Source: Rickettsiales bacterium (GTDB lineage Bacteria > Pseudomonadota > Alphaproteobacteria > Rickettsiales > UBA1997). From it: a stretch of DNA of 10,373 bases. The notes under the pieces were generated by a model. That model was not told the DNA's origin. It made no database searches and was given only the letters and a program-made list of their open reading frames with translations. Below are positions 7,701-10,373 of this stretch, one piece after another. A program made the position numbers and the translations under genes. The stretch spans positions 1 through 10,373 of the forward strand of contig CANGNU010000016.1 in NCBI GenBank assembly GCA_947455365.1. The letters are read 5' to 3'. The number at the start of each line of letters is the position of its first letter. The stretch's first letter is position 1.

Positions 7701-8121
7701 TAAAGTAAGAAACTATTTTATTAATTTCGTAAATTTGTTCATCGCTTAATTTTTCTGCAGATTTTTTACTGACTAATTTATCAATATAATCTTGTAGCAG
7801 AAGGCCGTTTAAAAGTGCTCCGCCACTTCTTGCTTTATCTATCGCAAGAATATCGAGCGCACCGTCTTTTTTAATTAAAGAATGTAGCTTATAAGTTTCT
7901 TCAAGTAATTTTTTTGCTGATTGCGATGGTTTTTCACTCAAAAGTTTGTTCCATCTAAGCAAATCTGCAGCTAGTAAATTTGGGTTATATTCGTTTCTCT
8001 CAATCATGCTCTTCACCTTCTTTGTATCGCCTTCTAGAGCTAGCATTGTTATATTGCTTACAATTTTTTGACCTGTACTCTTGCTAGCTGTGAATCCATT
8101 ATGTTTTGGTGCTTTTGACAT
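4795..8121 (-). CDS. 1108-residue protein with duplicated ankyrin-like module and kinase-like centre; putative effector
   Basis: The order of parts is as follows. A helical N-terminus begins with ankyrin-like LALEGDTKKVKSMI (27-40). Module A (about 145-258) comes next. A kinase-like segment (about 310-435) carries Lys327 in a strand-like KKFMIKP, Glu338 in GTEML, Asp410-x4-Asn415 in YDWNPRNF, and Asp429 in KIDN. A helical region follows (about 490-635), then a Lys/Pro/Ala linker, module B (about 728-868) that resembles module A, a second KP-rich linker (874-950), a C-terminal helical domain (960-1070) and a Ser-rich tail ending in basic, polar residues. No signal peptide or membrane segment is seen. 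The start lies 7 bases after the nuoF stop, implying one operon, and no Shine-Dalgarno is evident. The stop is TAA. The gene is visibly more AT-rich than nuoF and ispDF. The domain reading is inference from residue patterns. A type IV-secreted effector acting on host lipids or proteins is plausible but unproven. Confidence 0.95.
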   Translation of the reverse strand: MSKAPKHNGFTASKSTGQKIVSNITMLALEGDTKKVKSMIERNEYNPNLLAADLLRWNKLLSEKPSQSAKKLLEETYKLHSLIKKDGALDILAIDKARSGGALLNGLLLQDYIDKLVSKKSAEKLSDEQIYEINKIVSYFTKNDANINFPLEKSAKGSKTCITKTIDSIITNDASGLEVIDAKATHFAIALLKNGSGFLLSDEQKSKFAKAVLLHQPEYIKTLLKKGLIAPSLQIEGKALAEYAQEKSVAAEIVQFIAEQPEELDNVAAKKTKALNKPLSLKDSKSAPENVAKKLAGEMVAGATMKPGNAKFLVTEEDDKTKKFMIKPDSVATVFGTEMLRILSNKQFASKDTEAVVTDGSARPKSAVKWDDNIAGNYFLENNIPKGVDDEFIVNYARLCGVIQVSGEYDWNPRNFLRSEKTNRPVKIDNALFFNGYFIDKNHRIYGSMQSRSFMLFLSGMTEDEIKKNKVTVYDNINKQLDIDNGSIKQNKVIEEAYIREYNKGLDDKLLEKIKANIASPTNPKAARDKAAFIELMSGIQDTILLAQDEKFLQEYSKKYKDELGNAEFKTIEQCRKYFAQNAAQAQKQFGQYLDYFAEIAPERYNASVKNTVAPYYTEEEKADNTRKVMEKLLSSGKSVAKAPEPVAKPAEVVDELRKYSNALANEGKKVADDLAAVTEEVSAKKESAPTVIAPQPVVESQKYPSQQDIFDSEPFERYEQVIGKITFDNIDTNSLVEENGKKSSLLQSALNSINLSDAKNDKANFSNLLIAFALIEEGAKFDKDTEFSLTQEQKSKLVRSAVKYLQNSKDEFISLEKVFKKLVDEKVIDRDFKVIKNDGKEVAIHDYLNGIAATKNRPAVMKLFAAEKKQELPVIAKVPLIVVRKPAVLGQRPVQKRPEVVKAANPAIEKKPVAAKPSNAVTKPRVTKLEVAVPKVIATKASPATSAGSKDSGISTASEPEKLALDAAFKLAAEKIGIVESLLREEFAAGYKKLQSKEKLEPYEQDALNIVAIAFGDKKSSLAGLKNKTGFYSEERCKKVKGDPLLQMNVEKNLGKLKNAAQDYVFGADVSKAGSVESSLLSSPSSSPKPEKIKTLNESKRSSEVWL
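5518..5940 (-). repeat. Module B: second copy of the ankyrin-like module (protein level)
   Basis: Residues about 728-868 of the 1108-residue protein. It matches module A (residues about 145-258) around FALIEEGAKF...LTQEQKSKLVRSAVKYL versus IALLKNGSGF...LSDEQKSKFAKAVLL, with the same Ser/Lys-Lys preamble and a similar helix pair after it. The similarity is in protein, not obvious in DNA, so the duplication is old. Confidence 0.6.
6817..7194 (-). other. Kinase-fold-like segment inside the 1108-residue protein
   Basis: Residues about 310-435. In protein kinases the catalytic-loop Asp and Asn are 5 apart and the metal-binding Asp follows about 13 after the Asn (PKA 166, 171, 184). Here Asp410, Asn415 and Asp429 have spacings of 5 and 14. 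The loop reads DWNPRNF instead of HRDxKxxN and resembles the D-x4-N loops of HipA and PI3/4-kinase relatives. Lys327 and Glu338 are candidate N-lobe partners. No glycine-rich loop is clear. Activity is not proven. Confidence 0.45.
7348..7689 (-). repeat. Module A: first copy of the ankyrin-like module (protein level)
   Basis: Residues about 145-258 of the 1108-residue protein. It contains helix pairs of ankyrin type (FAIALLKNGSGF, then DEQKSKFAKAVLLHQPEYI and KTLLKKGLI). It lies before the kinase-like segment, whereas its homologue, module B, lies after it. Confidence 0.6.
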
Positions 8122-8128
8122 TTTTTAA

Positions 8129-9415
8129 TTAGTTATTTTTCTCGCCACAAGCTTCAATACGCTTGACCATTTCACCGCGGAAATTTTTAATCAAGCCTTG
8201 CACTGGCCAAGCCGCAGCATCACCAAGCGCGCAGATGGTATGACCTTCAATTTGTTTGCTTAAATTATAAAGCTGATCAATTTCTTCAACTTTGGCATTG
8301 CCTTCAACCATGCGGTCCATAATGCGCATCATCCAGCCAGTGCCCTCGCGGCATGGCGTGCATTGTCCGCAAGATTCATGCTTATAAAAATGCGAGAGGC
8401 GCGCAATGGCGGCGATAACATCGGTGGATTTATCCATGACGATGACACCAGCAGTACCAAGGCCTGAGCCCACATTTTTAAGTGAGTCGAAATCCATTAA
8501 AACGGTGTCGCAAACTTCTTTGGTAAGCAATGGAACTGATGAACCTCCGGGAATAACCGCAAGCAGGTTGTCCCAGCCACCGCGCACTCCGCCGGCATGT
8601 TTGTCAATTAATTCGCGTAGCGAAATTCCCATTTCTTCTTCAACATTGCAGGGCTTGTTAACATGGCCAGAAATGCAGAAAATTTTTGTGCCAGAGTTTT
8701 TTTCGCGGCCTAAACCCGCAAACCACGCGGCGCCACGACGCAAAATTTCGGGCACGACTGCAATTGATTCAACATTATTAATAATTGTTGGGCAACCATA
8801 AAGACCAATAAGCGCAGGAAATGGCGGCTTTAAGCGCGGTTGACCTTTGTTACCTTCTAAACTTTCAAGCAAGGCGGTTTCTTCGCCACAAATGTAGGCG
8901 CCGGCGCCGCGATGGACAAAAATGTCAAGGTCCCAACCAGTGTTGCAGGCATTTTTGCCAATAAGTTTTGCTTCATAGGCCTCATCAATTGCCTTCTGTA
9001 AAATTACCGATTCGTTATAATATTCGCCGCGAATGTAGATGTAGCAAGTGTTAGAGTTGATGGCGCGCGCAGCAATTAAGCAACCTTCAATTAATTTGTG
9101 CGGGTCATTACGAATAATCTCGCGGTCCTTACAGGTACCGGGCTCGGACTCATCGGCGTTGACTACCAAATAATGTGGCTTGCCTTCTTTGGGGTCAGCT
9201 TTTTTTGGCGCAAAAGACCATTTCATTCCAGTGGGGAAGCCAGCGCCACCGCGGCCGCGCAGGCCAGAATCTTTTACTTGTTGAATAATCCAATCTTGTC
9301 CTTGATCGATAAATTTTTTGGTATCAACCCAATCACCTCTTTTGCGAGCAGCAGCCAAATTAAAGGGCTCAAGGCCTTGCAAATTGGTAAAAATTCTGTC
9401 TTTTTGTTGCAACAT
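8129..9415 (-). CDS. nuoF: NADH-quinone oxidoreductase subunit F (complex I, FMN and NADH site)
   Basis: A 428-residue subunit of the peripheral arm of respiratory complex I. It binds NADH and FMN and passes electrons to the N3 4Fe-4S cluster. Signatures are the NADH/FMN loop [16 protein letters not shown] (51-66), [10 protein letters not shown] (85-94), the [16 protein letters not shown] segment (173-188), and the cluster ligands Cys349, Cys352, Cys355 in [12 protein letters not shown], plus Cys395 in HTICALGD. Length matches the alphaproteobacterial family. All expected motifs are present, so it should be functional. Start ATG 9415 follows an A-rich stretch without Shine-Dalgarno and lies about 50 residues before the GRGGAGF loop, as usual. 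Neither nuoE nor nuoG is next to it: upstream is a divergent secretin and downstream, after 7 bases, the 1108-residue protein. Scattered nuo genes occur in Rickettsiales. Confidence 0.98.
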   Translation of the reverse strand: MLQQKDRIFTNLQGLEPFNLAAARKRGDWVDTKKFIDQGQDWIIQQVKDSGLRGRGGAGFPTGMKWSFAPKKADPKEGKPHYLVVNADESEPGTCKDREIIRNDPHKLIEGCLIAARAINSNTCYIYIRGEYYNESVILQKAIDEAYEAKLIGKNACNTGWDLDIFVHRGAGAYICGEETALLESLEGNKGQPRLKPPFPALIGLYGCPTIINNVESIAVVPEILRRGAAWFAGLGREKNSGTKIFCISGHVNKPCNVEEEMGISLRELIDKHAGGVRGGWDNLLAVIPGGSSVPLLTKEVCDTVLMDFDSLKNVGSGLGTAGVIVMDKSTDVIAAIARLSHFYKHESCGQCTPCREGTGWMMRIMDRMVEGNAKVEEIDQLYNLSKQIEGHTICALGDAAAWPVQGLIKNFRGEMVKRIEACGEKNN

Positions 9416-9599
9416 TTTTTAAAAAAATTTATTTTATTGTGCTGGAATAATATTCAAATTTCATGCTATTTTTTTTTCATTATAAATCAACAATTGCATT
9501 ATTTTTATTTTTTTACGAATGAAGTTGATAATATAAAATATCGACATAGCATTATGGAAATTTTTTCTTAGTAAAATTTTATAAACACTCTCAAGCCAA
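9416..9599. other. AT-rich divergent spacer between nuoF and the secretin gene
   Basis: This spacer of 184 bases must contain promoters for both divergent genes. It is very AT-rich with T runs. A perfect TATAAT lies on the minus strand at 9484-9479, 63 bases before nuoF, but no good -35 is found 16-18 bases upstream of it. On the plus strand TTGATA (9525-9530) has only CATTAT (9550-9555) at a 19-base distance. A confident promoter cannot be named. No RNA gene or long inverted repeat was seen. Confidence 0.5.
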
Positions 9600-10373
9600 G
9601 TGCCAAGCCAGTCTAGAGCAAAAAAAATTCTGCCTTTACTACTTATTGTTGCTTTAATTTCTTGCGCCAAAGGCGTGGTTGACCCAATTGACCAAGAAAC
9701 TGGTCTTACTAAAGATGAATATAACAAAGCAATCATTCGCGATATTAAAAAAGATGAGAAAGCGAAGAATGCAAAAACTGCAGTTGAAGCGCCAATTCCA
9801 AACTTGTCAAAAATAGTAATTGCGCCACCGCCACCTGCTTCTGTGACTGAAAAAACCATCTCATTTTCGGTAACTGACCAAGTGCCGTTGAAAGATGTTT
9901 TAATTGAGCTTGGGCGCGTTGCAAAAATTGATGTCGACCTTGACCCAACAATATCTGGCGGGGTTGTAATTAACGCACGCAATCGCCCACTTGGTGAAGT
10001 TATTGAACGCATTGCCACCCTTGGCAACCTGCGCTACAGCTACATTAAAGGCATTTTATGTTTTGAGCGCGACACTCCTTATGTTAAAAATTATTCGGTC
10101 GATTATCTGCCTGATGGCAATAATTTGTGGACCGATGTTCAAACAAATATCACCGCAATTTTAACTAACAGCGCTGGCAGCTTAAATGCCTCCGTTCCTA
10201 CGGCTGCAGTCACCGCCGATGGAAGCGCCGCCACAGTTGCGGCACAACCAATTGCCAAAAGCGTTTCTACACTCAATAAAACCGCAGGAATAATTTCAGT
10301 TTTTGCAACAAAAAAAGAACATGGCGAAATTGAAAAATACCTTGCCAATGTTACAGAGAACGCCTCGTTGCAA
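9600..10373 (+). CDS. Outer-membrane secretin lipoprotein, PilQ/MshL type (partial, 3' end outside the window)
   Basis: The frame is open from GTG 9600 to the right edge (258 codons). An in-frame TAA at 9582-9584 leaves GTG 9600 as the only ordinary start that keeps the signal peptide intact. Residues 1-22 form a lipoprotein signal: basic PSQSRAKK, a hydrophobic core and the lipobox LISC with Cys22. A Lys/Pro-rich linker follows (about 45-80). At 86-160 lies a short N-terminal secretin (STN-like) domain with SFSVTDQVPLKDVL and VAKIDVDLDP. From 164 the N1-type domain begins (KNYSVDYL), is interrupted by an Ala/Ser/Thr-rich insert (191-220), and resumes at TAGIISVFATKKEHGEIEKYLANV, which is the classic secretin pattern. 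The pore domain would lie outside. Secretins form the outer-membrane channel of type IV pili and type II secretion. The lipobox points to MshL- or PilQ-like proteins rather than GspD, but the exact subtype is unsure. Confidence 0.88.
   Translation, partial: MPSQSRAKKILPLLLIVALISCAKGVVDPIDQETGLTKDEYNKAIIRDIKKDEKAKNAKTAVEAPIPNLSKIVIAPPPPASVTEKTISFSVTDQVPLKDVLIELGRVAKIDVDLDPTISGGVVINARNRPLGEVIERIATLGNLRYSYIKGILCFERDTPYVKNYSVDYLPDGNNLWTDVQTNITAILTNSAGSLNASVPTAAVTADGSAATVAAQPIAKSVSTLNKTAGIISVFATKKEHGEIEKYLANVTENASLQ

Noticed and set aside
9461..10027. 188-codon minus-strand open frame
   Set aside because: It is the shadow of the secretin gene, whose signal peptide, lipobox and secretin motifs are clear on the plus strand.

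Overview
The window looks like part of a low-GC alphaproteobacterial genome, most likely a host-associated member of the Rickettsiales or Holosporales. That placement is inference. It rests on a fused IspD-IspF enzyme (common in alphaproteobacteria), an alphaproteobacterial-type NuoF encoded alone rather than beside its nuo partners, AT-rich spacers with hardly any Shine-Dalgarno sequences, and two very large proteins of the kind found in intracellular or epibiotic bacteria: one almost entirely coiled coil, the other ankyrin-like with a kinase-like centre. Rickettsia itself has lost the MEP pathway, so a MEP-positive lineage such as Midichloriaceae, Anaplasmataceae or Deianiraeaceae fits better. 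No marker here settles this.

Layout. Four genes lie on the minus strand, read from right to left. nuoF (9415-8129) is followed after only 7 bases by a 1108-residue protein (8121-4795), so the two are probably co-transcribed. A structured, AT-rich spacer of about 350 bases follows. It holds a perfect 17-bp inverted repeat just upstream of ispDF and a GC-richer element closed by a 9-bp inverted repeat. Next come ispDF (4441-3239), a 90-base gap with a plausible promoter, and a coiled-coil protein that starts at 3148 and runs off the left edge after 1049 codons with no stop. On the plus strand, divergent from nuoF across a 184-base AT-rich spacer, a lipoprotein secretin of the PilQ/MshL type starts at GTG 9600 and runs off the right edge.

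How it fits together. nuoF (respiratory complex I) and ispDF (isoprenoid precursors) are housekeeping genes. The two giant proteins have no housekeeping counterpart I recognise. The 1108-residue protein has an ankyrin-like module that occurs twice, flanking a segment whose Asp-x4-Asn and later Asp residues are spaced as in the catalytic core of kinase-fold enzymes. Its C-terminus is Ser/Lys-rich. A secreted effector is the most economical reading, but it is inference. The secretin suggests that a type IV pilus or type II-like apparatus is encoded just beyond the right edge. No tRNA, rRNA, CRISPR array or transposase was seen.
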